IMG/VR virus record: IMGVR_UViG_3300006805_000048
Span: 1-46,433 of that record
DNA: 46,433 bases
DNA from: a virus
Direction: 5' to 3' (one strand)
In this document: positions 31,492-39,617 of the stretch, in pieces
Numbering within the stretch: position 1 is the stretch's first letter
Layout of the letters: every line of letters starts with the position of its first letter
The notes under the pieces: model-generated
Told to the model about the DNA's origin: nothing
Seen by the model: only the letters and a program-made list of their open reading frames with translations
The model's database searches: none
Program-made: the position numbers and the translations under genes

Positions 31492-31509
31492 CCTTCCCCG
31501 CAGGGAAGG
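31492..31509. terminator. Stem-loop, probable terminator (second)
   Basis: CCTTCCC / GGGAAGG with CGCA loop, preceded by GACATAAG. It lies between convergent genes and may serve the leftward gene ending at 31547. Confidence 0.6.
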
Positions 31510-31546
31510 ACTCGTGTTTAGGTTGCTACAGTATTAATTAACGGTA

Positions 31547-31897
31547 TCAAGAAATCCTGTGTACCGTAGTGTAGGCACTGCGTATCCGCTCGATTTCATT
31601 GTAGTCTGGAATAGAGACTGCTAACATTTCGTCGGTATATTCAGTCGGAGAGGTCATTCCATTGACGCGCAGGGTAGGCCACCACATCTGAGGTGTCACA
31701 CCCATGTAGCGCAGGAGTCCATAGAAGTCTGTACGGTACTTGTGGGCGACATTAGGTTCCACTGTTAGGTCGTGGGCGTTGTAAAGAATAAGCTTTGGCA
31801 AGTGTTGTTCAATAACGTCGCGGAACGCTGAGCTATAATAGACAGCAGGTCCTTCGTTAGACATCTTCTTTGCCAGGGACGTGACTTTAATTCCCAT
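31547..31897 (-). CDS. Small leftward protein, possible baseplate wedge gp53-like (116 aa)
   Basis: MGIKVTSLAKKMSNEGPAVY start. The middle block YRTDFYGLLRYMGVTPQMWWPTLRVNGMTSP followed by a terminal PDYNEIERIRSAY recalls the gp53-type wedge of contractile-tail baseplates (D.Y..L...G.p...W..l..N). That is a weak pattern match; it may equally be unrelated. A lone leftward gene between the two halves of the polymerase locus fits an interspersed virion gene. Confidence 0.45.
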   Translation of the reverse strand: MGIKVTSLAKKMSNEGPAVYYSSAFRDVIEQHLPKLILYNAHDLTVEPNVAHKYRTDFYGLLRYMGVTPQMWWPTLRVNGMTSPTEYTDEMLAVSIPDYNEIERIRSAYTTVHRIS

Positions 31898-31925
31898 TGC
31901 AACCTCGTGGAATACTTTTCGAATA

Positions 31926-31933
31926 CATATTAT
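31926..31933 (+). promoter_or_regulatory. Candidate early promoter CATATTAT
   Basis: GAATACATATTATCC is 37 nt before the beta C-half start; one base off the CATATTAC motif. Confidence 0.45.
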
Positions 31934-31969
31934 CCAATAGATAACCCATCAAAACAAGGAGAATCATAA

Positions 31970-34012
31970 ATGGCTGGGAGAGTTAATGAGCTGAATCCAG
32001 AGCTTCTAGGCGTTGCCGCTCTCAATCCCTTTTTGATGCATGACAGTAGTTCCCGTCTGGCAATGTTTTGTTCACACATCAGCCAGTCGCTGGTGGTTAA
32101 TGGCGCAACTGTTAAACGTACACTGACAATGGTAGAGCGTGAGTATGCAAAGTACACGCATTCCATCAAAATGCCATGTAACGCAAACATCATTAAGGTT
32201 GTGGAAAAGTACTCTCGCACCTTGGGTACCGACAGCGTTGTTGAGAATCCAACTTACACGATCATTTACGAGAACACAGACCACCCGCTACGGGAAGTCG
32301 GTGTTCTACATCTAGACCGTCACCACTGTATCCATCAATACTTTGGTTTCAAGTATACATTCCGCCCTATCGTTCGTGAACTCCGTCCAGGTATGCACAT
32401 TGCAGCTGGTACTATCCTAGCAGATTCTCCATCTGTTACGGAAGAAGGTGATTACAAATACGGTGTAGGCGTTCAAGTGGCCCTTATGCCACTACCAGGC
32501 GTAATTGAAGATGGCGTGATTATATCACGACAAGCACTAAAACGTTTCACGACCATGGGATATGGTGTTCGTACTTTAAGCTGGGGTAAGAATCGCTATC
32601 CGCTTAATCTCTACGGCAATGAACAGCACTACAAACCTTTCCCAGACATTGGCGAGCGCATCCATAGCGATGGTTTATTAATCGCAACCAGACGATACGA
32701 TGAAATGCTAGCGGTCACTGACATGACACCTGAAGCATTGACTCGCCCCACCCAGTTTGATAAAACTATTTACGGCATTCCCAATGCTAAAGTAGTTGAT
32801 GTGATTGTGCGTAAAGGTTCTAATTTGCGTACGAGCATTCCAACTGGAATGTCTGAACAGTGTTTGAAGTATTTCCGCAAGACTCAGCAGTACCATGAGA
32901 ACTTGTTGCATGAGTACTATCAGCTTAAAGGTCGACGTAAAGAAAGTCTATCGCTATCGCCAGAGTTTAACCGATTGCTGGTTGAGTCTATGGCGATGAC
33001 TAATGCCGATCCTAAGTCACGGATTATCCACACGATGAACGGTGCCCCCATTGATGAATGGATGGTGGACATCATATTTGAATACGAGATTGTACCTACC
33101 ACGGGTTTTAAGTTTACCTGCTGTCATGGCGGTAAAGGAGTGGTTGTGCAAGTGCGTGATGAAGCAGACATGCCAGTAGATGCCGATGGAAATCGTGCAG
33201 AGATTGTGATGGATGCGGATTCCAACATCAAGCGTATGAACATTGGTCGTGTAGTGGAGCAGTTGATTAATGCATCTGCCCGTGCAACACAACTTCGCCT
33301 AAGTACCATGCTGGGCAATCGCACCGCTGCAGAAGTTACTGCCGCATGGGAATACCTGATGGGATTTTATAAAATCATCAGCCCACGCATGCATGAAGCA
33401 ATCATTGCATCAGGCACTGAAGCTAGACGATTGGAACACATGGAAGACGTTGTCGCTGACGGCATCTATCTGTACACACCAACTGATACTCCGGTGGAAT
33501 ACTCAGAAGCGTGTTGGGAATTAGCAAAACAATACCCACCGTGCTACAAGCCAGTTACTTACCGCGGTAACTCAGGTGACTTGGTTACTACCGAACAAGC
33601 TGTATTGATTGGTGAGATGTATTTCCTAATGCTAGAAAAGATTGGGAACACTTGGTCAGCCGTTGCATCGCCAAAGCTTCAACACTTTGGTATCCCTGCA
33701 AAGTTGACTAACGCCGATAAGTACTCTTCACCGGGTCGTGAGAATCCTGTCCGCATCATGGGCGAATCTGAAGTACGCCTGTTTGCATCTGTTATTGGCG
33801 GTGACGCAACATCCGAGATTCTGGATCAGACTAACAATCCAGAAGCACATCGATTCATTATCAACGCCATCTATCATGCCAACAAACCAACGGATATTCG
33901 ATCGGTCATTGACCGTAAGTTAGTACCCCGTGGGAATGGACGTGTTGTCAGTTATGTACGACACATCATGGAATGCTCTGGAATGGAATTTGTGGATGGG
34001 AGTAAGATTTAA
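31970..34012 (+). CDS. RNA polymerase beta C-terminal subunit (non-virion type)
   Basis: 680 aa. Beta-subunit blocks: VALMPLPGVIEDGVIISRQAL (the ALMPWxGYNFEDxIxxSE region), FKFTCCHGGKGVVVQ (HGxKGV, active-site Lys), DMPVDADG..AEIVMD and IKRMNIGRVVEQL (the PSRMNxGQxxE region). Near the C terminus it has NPVRIMGESEVRLFASV (GGxRFGExExWAL equivalent). It corresponds to phiKZ gp71-73. In phiKZ that gene carries an intron, while this copy is uninterrupted. It shares one base with the next start (TAATG), so the two halves are coupled. The beta N-half is not in the window. Confidence 0.88.
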   Translation: MAGRVNELNPELLGVAALNPFLMHDSSSRLAMFCSHISQSLVVNGATVKRTLTMVEREYAKYTHSIKMPCNANIIKVVEKYSRTLGTDSVVENPTYTIIYENTDHPLREVGVLHLDRHHCIHQYFGFKYTFRPIVRELRPGMHIAAGTILADSPSVTEEGDYKYGVGVQVALMPLPGVIEDGVIISRQALKRFTTMGYGVRTLSWGKNRYPLNLYGNEQHYKPFPDIGERIHSDGLLIATRRYDEMLAVTDMTPEALTRPTQFDKTIYGIPNAKVVDVIVRKGSNLRTSIPTGMSEQCLKYFRKTQQYHENLLHEYYQLKGRRKESLSLSPEFNRLLVESMAMTNADPKSRIIHTMNGAPIDEWMVDIIFEYEIVPTTGFKFTCCHGGKGVVVQVRDEADMPVDADGNRAEIVMDADSNIKRMNIGRVVEQLINASARATQLRLSTMLGNRTAAEVTAAWEYLMGFYKIISPRMHEAIIASGTEARRLEHMEDVVADGIYLYTPTDTPVEYSEACWELAKQYPPCYKPVTYRGNSGDLVTTEQAVLIGEMYFLMLEKIGNTWSAVASPKLQHFGIPAKLTNADKYSSPGRENPVRIMGESEVRLFASVIGGDATSEILDQTNNPEAHRFIINAIYHANKPTDIRSVIDRKLVPRGNGRVVSYVRHIMECSGMEFVDGSKI

Positions 34013-35946
34013 TGCTGAAAGCTCGTGCCATATTGGCAATGTCTATCGATGAGGTTTGGGAATTACCCGATGGACCAATGAAACTCGAGTTTGATGACGG
34101 CGTTATTGAGACTACCATGCGTGCGACGATATTCTCGCGCTACATTTGGGAGTTTCATCGTCGCTATCCAGATACACCGCTCTTGAAAGCACATCACATT
34201 GGTAATGCTCGCCTGGGCGGATCCACGCATCTGAACTTGATCGCTAATGCATTGTGGGACAGTTATGATTCCAGCCCTACTCCGGTAGGGCATGCAGGCA
34301 TGGAAGAACGTTCTAAGCTTGCATACGAAGTCACTAACATGTTGTACAATGACATGTCTCGTAAACTGGAGCGTTGGGTATCTGGAATCAGTTACTTAGA
34401 TTTCCTGGAGATCATCAACCATCCGGAAATCATTAAGATCAATCAAGAAGTTCGACCCAATGACGATGTCAGCGGTAACACGATTGACATGGCCTACGCC
34501 AAGATCACAGCAATGCTTAAAGACCCCAGCATCTTTAAAGGTAATGGGGTTGCTAAAGCGGCGCGCTCCGGCATGGTATCCATGACACAAATCCTACAAT
34601 GCATTGGTCCACGTGGCTATGTAACTGACATCGATTCCACCATCTTCCGTAATCCAATCATGACAGGCTTTGCCAATGGGTTATTGACGTTGGAGGATTC
34701 CATCAAAGAGTCGCGTTCTGCTGCTAAAGCATTGTTCTATGCTAAAGATCAGATGGCTCGGTCAGAGTATTTCAACCGTAACTTGCAACTCTCGGCTGCA
34801 ACACTCTCGAATTTGCACATGGTCGATTGTGGTACTACGACGACATGCCCTTTCCCAGTAAGTGCTGGCGATCTAAAGGACTTACGTGGGATGTGGCATT
34901 ACGTGGATGCTGAGAAGACATTCAAAGCAATTCGCATTGGCGATAAACATTTGATTGGTAAAACAATCAACTTGCGCACAGTGTTCAACTGTATCCATCC
35001 GGATATCTACGGCGTGTGTGTGAAATGTTTTGGGGAGTTAGGACTATCTTTCCCTAAGAACACTAACATCGGCCATCACTGTGCATCTGCGTTGCAGAGT
35101 AAAGTGGGACAACGAATTCTCTCGACTAAGCATGAAGAGAGTAACGCTACCGTTGACAACATTGTGTTCAATGCAATGGAAGCACAGATCGTTAAGATTG
35201 GTGCAGATCCATCCAAGGTCTATTTGCAGCCTAGCATGCAAGGCAAGCAGTTGACGATTACGATTGCCGAGCGTGAAGCACCTAATCTCCATGACTTAAT
35301 ATTTGTGGAAGATACGAATGTGCTGGTGCCTGGTCGATACTCCGAACTACGACGTGTAAAGTTTACGATTGTGGAGCGTGGTAAAACAGACGTGGCTCTC
35401 GTGCAGATGTATATTGGTACTCGCTACGGTTTCATATCGCAGGAGTTATTGACGTACATCAAGCAAGTTAATTGGACGATGGATGACCTGGGTAACTACG
35501 TGGTGGATCTATCATCGTTTGATACACGTCAGCCGATGTTTGTGATTCCTAAGAAGCATTACTCAACGGTTGACCACATGCAAGCCATTGAAGCAATGGT
35601 AAAGGGTAAATCGCGTAACGGTGTACCCTCCATTCTGGATTATGACTCCCCAGGGAAAGCACTGGTTGAGTTACACGATCTAGTGGCATCAAAACTCTCA
35701 GTGTCAATCTCACATCTACAGACAATTATATTGTCCACGATGGTAGAGAATAAACAAACACGTAACTTCAATCTACCGAAGGATAGACTCCATGCCAAAT
35801 CAGAAACATACCGCAGTCTGATGAACCTACGTTCATTAGCACCTACGATGGCATTTGAGGGTCAGGTGAATGCACTCTATGCATCTACCTCCTACGTTGT
35901 GAAGAACCGCCCACGCCATCCGTTGGATGCGTTGCTGATGGGTTAA
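34012..35946 (+). CDS. RNA polymerase beta' C-terminal subunit (non-virion type)
   Basis: 644 aa. FANGLLTLEDSIKESRSAAKA...ARSEYFNRNLQLSA...HMVDCGTT matches the beta' bridge-helix and trigger-loop stretch (G...L.......AR.GL.....TA.SGYL.R.L......DCGT). YGVCVKCFGELG....TNIGHHCASALQSKVGQRIL matches GVCAKCYG...[22 protein letters not shown]. Only one CxxC pair is obvious in the zinc site. It corresponds to phiKZ gp74 and pairs with the beta' N-half 14 kb upstream. It is directly coupled to the beta C-half and 5 nt before the helicase start. Confidence 0.88.
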   Translation: MLKARAILAMSIDEVWELPDGPMKLEFDDGVIETTMRATIFSRYIWEFHRRYPDTPLLKAHHIGNARLGGSTHLNLIANALWDSYDSSPTPVGHAGMEERSKLAYEVTNMLYNDMSRKLERWVSGISYLDFLEIINHPEIIKINQEVRPNDDVSGNTIDMAYAKITAMLKDPSIFKGNGVAKAARSGMVSMTQILQCIGPRGYVTDIDSTIFRNPIMTGFANGLLTLEDSIKESRSAAKALFYAKDQMARSEYFNRNLQLSAATLSNLHMVDCGTTTTCPFPVSAGDLKDLRGMWHYVDAEKTFKAIRIGDKHLIGKTINLRTVFNCIHPDIYGVCVKCFGELGLSFPKNTNIGHHCASALQSKVGQRILSTKHEESNATVDNIVFNAMEAQIVKIGADPSKVYLQPSMQGKQLTITIAEREAPNLHDLIFVEDTNVLVPGRYSELRRVKFTIVERGKTDVALVQMYIGTRYGFISQELLTYIKQVNWTMDDLGNYVVDLSSFDTRQPMFVIPKKHYSTVDHMQAIEAMVKGKSRNGVPSILDYDSPGKALVELHDLVASKLSVSISHLQTIILSTMVENKQTRNFNLPKDRLHAKSETYRSLMNLRSLAPTMAFEGQVNALYASTSYVVKNRPRHPLDALLMG

Positions 35947-35951
35947 CGAGC

Positions 35952-37511
35952 GTGGCGCCCTTTACGATCCATTCTTACTCACATTACTTTAAGGTATCCG
36001 GATACAGTGCCCAAGGAAAGTACCACCTTGTGGATTACTGCATTCGGCGCCTGGGTCAAGTGGGTGTCCATCGGAAATACGACGGTTCCTTTGAACGCAA
36101 GTTACTCCGTATCTACGCTGCTTCTCGTAAAGATCGCCAAGAGTATCGTTTTCACATTAACTGTCTGAACGACTTTAAAGCATTTATGAAGAATCGTGGG
36201 TACAGTGATCGAGACTTTGATATTACCGAAGTCCCACTTTACACACCTGCCCTCGCCCAGTTGAAAGATGTCAGTGGAATGACGCCGTTGCACTATCAAC
36301 CGCCGATCATTGACTATATTGCTGATAATGCCGCACCCTCTAAAATGGTTGTGGTACAGATGGGTAAGGGTAAGTCTTATATGTCCCTGATGGCTGCTAT
36401 CAAAATGCAGCAACGGGGGCTAATCGTGTTAAAGGGAATGTACGTGGAACGTTGGATGGGTGACTTGCGTGCCGCTAAGAAAGCAGGCGAGTCTTCTATC
36501 CTGGGTCTAAAGCCTGGCGAGTTGTTACTGGTGCGTGGATCGGCTGACTTGAAAAAGTTATTGACCATGACCATGAACAACGAACTCCATGCCAGGATAA
36601 TCGTTATCACAAATAAAACCCTCTACAACTACATCGATCATTACGAAACATTCAATGGGGTGGAAGGGGCGTATCCATTCCCCCCCAGCGAACTGTGTGA
36701 GCGGTTGCGAATCGGTTGGAGGCTAATAGATGAGGTGCATCAAGACTTCCATCTAAACTTCCGATTAGACCTGTACACACACTGTCCCAAAGTGATCGCA
36801 CTGTCTGCAACGATGAAAGCCGATAACCCTTTCATTAATAAGATGTACGACATTGCCTATCCTAAAGATCAGCGGTTTGGAGGATTAGCCTACGACCGTT
36901 ACGTGGATGTAATTGAGTTAGTCTATCACTTACGCCACCCCACTAAGTTGAAGTGGTTACAGCGCGGCATGCGGTCGTACTCGCATGTGATGTATGAAGA
37001 GTCGATTATGAAAAATAAAGACTCGCTGCATCAATACTTGGGCATGTTGTCACGAATTATAAAAGATTCGTTTCTAGCAAAAATAGAACCTGGGCAGAAG
37101 TTGTTGATTTATGTAGCAACCGTTGCCTTTGCAGAGGTTCTCACCAAGCATCTGCGTGCCACCATCTTCGACAGTGATCTGAAGATTAATAAGTACACCG
37201 CTGAAGACGAGTACATTCAATTGATGTCCTCGGATATATCGGTTTCCACCCTGCTCTCTGCAGGTACTGCGGTTGACATCCCTGGGCTACGTGTGGTGTT
37301 AATGACCACGGCGTTAAGTTCTACCCAGGCTAATCTGCAAGCCTTTGGTCGTTTACGTCAACTCAAGCGATGGCCTGATATTACACCAGAGTTTATTTAT
37401 CTCACGTGTTTAGGGGTAGATAAGCATCGCGATTACTCAGAAAAGAAAAAGGAAATCTTGAAAGAGGTTGCCTTGACACAACGGACGCTCGTCTTAGACG
37501 ATTCCATATAG
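35952..37511 (+). CDS. SF2 helicase, UvsW-like
   Basis: 519 aa, GTG start. VVVQMGKGKSYMS (Walker A at 137-142), WRLIDEVHQDF (DEVH box at about 260), KVIALSATMKAD (motif III at about 284), and the C-terminal STLLSAGTAVDIPGLRVVLM...QANLQAFGRLRQL (motifs V and VI with Q..GR.R). The N-terminal 110 residues are a separate domain. Family members anneal or unwind branched DNA or displace protein; T4 UvsW acts in recombination-dependent replication. It sits in the polymerase operon, so a link to transcription or replication is plausible. Confidence 0.85.
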   Translation: MAPFTIHSYSHYFKVSGYSAQGKYHLVDYCIRRLGQVGVHRKYDGSFERKLLRIYAASRKDRQEYRFHINCLNDFKAFMKNRGYSDRDFDITEVPLYTPALAQLKDVSGMTPLHYQPPIIDYIADNAAPSKMVVVQMGKGKSYMSLMAAIKMQQRGLIVLKGMYVERWMGDLRAAKKAGESSILGLKPGELLLVRGSADLKKLLTMTMNNELHARIIVITNKTLYNYIDHYETFNGVEGAYPFPPSELCERLRIGWRLIDEVHQDFHLNFRLDLYTHCPKVIALSATMKADNPFINKMYDIAYPKDQRFGGLAYDRYVDVIELVYHLRHPTKLKWLQRGMRSYSHVMYEESIMKNKDSLHQYLGMLSRIIKDSFLAKIEPGQKLLIYVATVAFAEVLTKHLRATIFDSDLKINKYTAEDEYIQLMSSDISVSTLLSAGTAVDIPGLRVVLMTTALSSTQANLQAFGRLRQLKRWPDITPEFIYLTCLGVDKHRDYSEKKKEILKEVALTQRTLVLDDSI

Positions 37512-37519
37512 ACCATCCA

Positions 37520-37555
37520 CCCACTACAATGCTATAGAACCGGCATTGTAGTGGG
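37520..37555. terminator. Strong stem-loop, probable terminator
   Basis: Perfect 13-bp repeat CCCACTACAATGC / GCATTGTAGTGGG with a 10-nt loop, followed by TTTATGCC. It ends the polymerase-helicase unit. Confidence 0.75.
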
Positions 37556-37592
37556 TTTATGCCAACCTTAAATAATCGTAAGGGCGATTGAA

Positions 37593-38219
37593 ATGGATAC
37601 ACCAGTTTTTGTGAAGATGCCAAAGAAAATATTGCGCGCCCTCAATAATGATAGTCGCACTGTAATTGCACACAACTACGAACCTGAAGACATTCAGTTC
37701 ATAGGCGACAACTTCCTCTTTCTTTGGGATGAGTGTATAAAACGCTCACCACTTTATCAACAGGCCTTGGATTTAGTAATGGGTCTGCCAGAGGTAAAAG
37801 AAATGGCATTGGATTTATTTGAATCGTATTATCGATCAAATGATCCAACCGTCGAATTTAACGATGACGATATATACGCAGCAACGATCCGATGTGCGCT
37901 CACCACCATGACGTTTGTGTTTGGTAGAGGGCCACTGCTATACATTCTAAGCAAAGAGCTTGAGAACGTCATTGTAGGCGGCTTTAGGGCACTTGGTGAC
38001 GTACTGCACGTGTATAAAAGCAATGATGTATCAGATTTCCAAATAAATGGCATATGTAGTTCAATTTCATATGCCAGTCACGAGATATTTCCCACACGAC
38101 CAATGCACGGCTGTGTGATATTCCTAACCTTTCTGGAGTTTCCAGAAGAGATCCTAGCGCCGTTGGTACATGCGCTAGTTAGTAGGGGGGCGACAATATC
38201 GCCACCCATCACGCACTAA
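37593..38219 (+). CDS. Unknown protein (208 aa)
   Basis: Starts MDTPVFVKMPKKILRALNND behind AAGGGCG. Mostly helical (YQQALDLVMGLPEVKEMALDLFESYY), a short hydrophobic stretch at 120-130 (FVFGRGPLLYIL), and CVIFLTFLEFPEEILAPLVHAL near the end. No family recognised. It is followed 15 nt later by the acidic protein gene, so the two are likely co-expressed. Confidence 0.6.
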   Translation: MDTPVFVKMPKKILRALNNDSRTVIAHNYEPEDIQFIGDNFLFLWDECIKRSPLYQQALDLVMGLPEVKEMALDLFESYYRSNDPTVEFNDDDIYAATIRCALTTMTFVFGRGPLLYILSKELENVIVGGFRALGDVLHVYKSNDVSDFQINGICSSISYASHEIFPTRPMHGCVIFLTFLEFPEEILAPLVHALVSRGATISPPITH

Positions 38220-38234
38220 TGTTGGAGCACTGCT

Positions 38235-38486
38235 ATGAACATAGAACATCCAGACTACGTAGAAGATCATCCAGTCGACCCTACGCTTGAAACATTGTTG
38301 TCAAAACCAGTTGCTGCAGAGCACGAGAGTGTTGTGGTAACGGTGGATGATGACGATGTTGATCCAGATGCGGTGGATGATGATGTGATTGAAGTGATTG
38401 TCGAAGAAATGTTCGGTGATGATGACGATGACGACATTCCAGAATCCACACAACTGGAAGACCCGCCTGCAGTAATCTTTGTTTAA
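38235..38486 (+). CDS. Small highly acidic protein (83 aa)
   Basis: TTGGAG precedes the ATG. About 40 percent Asp and Glu, with runs VTVDDDDVDPDAVDDDV and GDDDDDDIPE, almost no basic residues, and a hydrophobic end (PPAVIFV). Very low predicted pI. Acidic small phage proteins are often DNA mimics or inhibitors of DNA-binding host enzymes, but nothing here identifies a target. Minus-strand frames in the same place are shadows of the GAT repeats. Confidence 0.6.
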   Translation: MNIEHPDYVEDHPVDPTLETLLSKPVAAEHESVVVTVDDDDVDPDAVDDDVIEVIVEEMFGDDDDDDIPESTQLEDPPAVIFV

Positions 38487-38546
38487 TTAATCCAGCCGTG
38501 GAAGACGCCGACGCTACACGTTTCTTTCTAACCAAGTAACGGCATA

Positions 38547-38571
38547 AGCCCCTCTCCACTGGAGAGGGGCT
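38547..38571. terminator. Strong stem-loop between convergent genes
   Basis: AGCCCCTCTCC / GGAGAGGGGCT (11 bp, ACT loop) with GGCATA before and TGTATG after. It lies between the rightward acidic protein gene and the leftward macro-domain gene. Confidence 0.75.
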
Positions 38572-38600
38572 GTATGTTTGCTCAGCATCTTTTCTTTTGC

Positions 38601-39068
38601 TTACTCAGCAGTATCCACCGTAGGATCAGGACCAATGATGATTACTGGAATAGGCAAATGTCCAAGACTTTTAACTATCAGTGGGCACACATCTTTCCAA
38701 TCCAATCCGCCTTTTCCACAACCAATCATGGGGAAGACAATTGACTTGATACCCAGTGTGCGCCAGTTCTTAGCGACGTACGTTAATCCAGTTTGAATCC
38801 AAGGCAGTTCAGATGGGTTGCGCCAATCTTCTTTTGTTGGAAAACAAAGGATCTGTTGATACGAGTTATGTTGATATGTCCAGACGTTACCAATGGCCAA
38901 GGTGCTATTACGACACGCCTTTCGGTAATTGAATAACAGTCCTTTATAGCGATTGGCCATGGCTAATGCTAGCCCACTGCCCATCACGCCTTCCGTGTTA
39001 ACGGGACACACCAATGTCTGATGAACACTGTTAAGTATATCACCTTCTGGTTCAAAAATGATGGCCAT
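38601..39068 (-). CDS. DarG-like macro domain, ADP-ribosylglycohydrolase candidate
   Basis: 155 aa, a single macro domain. GDILN near residue 9, CPVNTEGVMGSGLALAM at 21-37 (ADP-ribose cradle), ILCFPTKEDWRNPS at 73-86 (with Lys79), and FPMIGCGKGGLDW at 112-124 (phosphate loop). The NT.GVMG.G.A and FPTK..W..PS..pwI..GL blocks are those of DarG, the antitoxin that removes ADP-ribose from thymidine in DNA after DarT modification. I infer that the phage protein may cleave ADP-ribose from phage DNA or protein and so blunt DarTG-type or other ADP-ribosylating defence. Antitoxin helper domain of DarG is absent. Start codon ATG has only a weak GAG upstream. Confidence 0.82.
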   Translation of the reverse strand: MAIIFEPEGDILNSVHQTLVCPVNTEGVMGSGLALAMANRYKGLLFNYRKACRNSTLAIGNVWTYQHNSYQQILCFPTKEDWRNPSELPWIQTGLTYVAKNWRTLGIKSIVFPMIGCGKGGLDWKDVCPLIVKSLGHLPIPVIIIGPDPTVDTAE

Positions 39069-39083
39069 GGTATTTCTCGATGG

Positions 39084-39617
39084 TTACAGTTTACTAGGGT
39101 CCATACCGAACCGGCTAGTAAGATCTTGATTGCGTTGCTTGGCTTCTTCTTTAGCACGTATTGTATTAACGCGTTCAAGCTGAGCCCGTCGTTCAGTGAT
39201 TAAGAACTCTACCCACTGACGTGGCATTGATAGGAACTGTTCTAAGGTGACCCCACCATGCTCTGGTTTCCCTAACTCATAGTCCATGTACTGCCGAATA
39301 CGATTGGCAGCGGGCCACAGACCGAAGTTACCTTCGACTGGATTAGTAGAAATCAATGCCAGTGGTTGATTCGGGTCATCAAGGTTGGCAAGTCGGTGGG
39401 AATCAATGGCTGCTTCTCGGGTAACCAATACCGAGTTGAAACCTTTGATCCCCTCCGGCCTGGCCTCGCCGATGCGTTCTGCCATATCGATTAGATGCGC
39501 CAGTGCATCGGATTGGCCGCCAAAATCTGGGCTGGTAACGTGACCCCAACACGGGTCGTCGCTGAGGAGCTGATTTAGCTCGTCTTTGCCCGGATGATTC
39601 GATGGCCCATGAGGGCG
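39084..39617 (-). CDS. Frameshift-encoded C-terminal extension of the 39575-41242 gene (about 177 aa)
   Basis: This frame lies -1 to the upstream gene and is open back across that gene's stop to the slippery site at 39617-39623. The first in-frame ATG (39485) has no ribosome-binding site, and the 44 codons before it read as normal protein (DELNQLLSDDPCWGHVTSPDFG is split here by notation). The end contains GGVTLEQFLSMPRQWVEFLI followed by a charged helix, a pattern common in tail assembly chaperones. It is best read as the second half of a fusion made by -1 frameshifting. Independent initiation at 39485 is the alternative. Confidence 0.65.
   Translation of the reverse strand, partial: RPHGPSNHPGKDELNQLLSDDPCWGHVTSPDFGGQSDALAHLIDMAERIGEARPEGIKGFNSVLVTREAAIDSHRLANLDDPNQPLALISTNPVEGNFGLWPAANRIRQYMDYELGKPEHGGVTLEQFLSMPRQWVEFLITERRAQLERVNTIRAKEEAKQRNQDLTSRFGMDPSKL

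Noticed and set aside
38267-38559. Minus-strand ORFs rich in Ser or His opposite the acidic protein gene
   Set aside because: Their composition is the reverse complement of GAT/GAC repeats; no ribosome-binding site.
39084-39485. Independent 133-aa gene from the ATG at 39485
   Set aside because: No ribosome-binding site, and the frame continues as coding-like sequence upstream to the slippery site; kept as the alternative to frameshifting.
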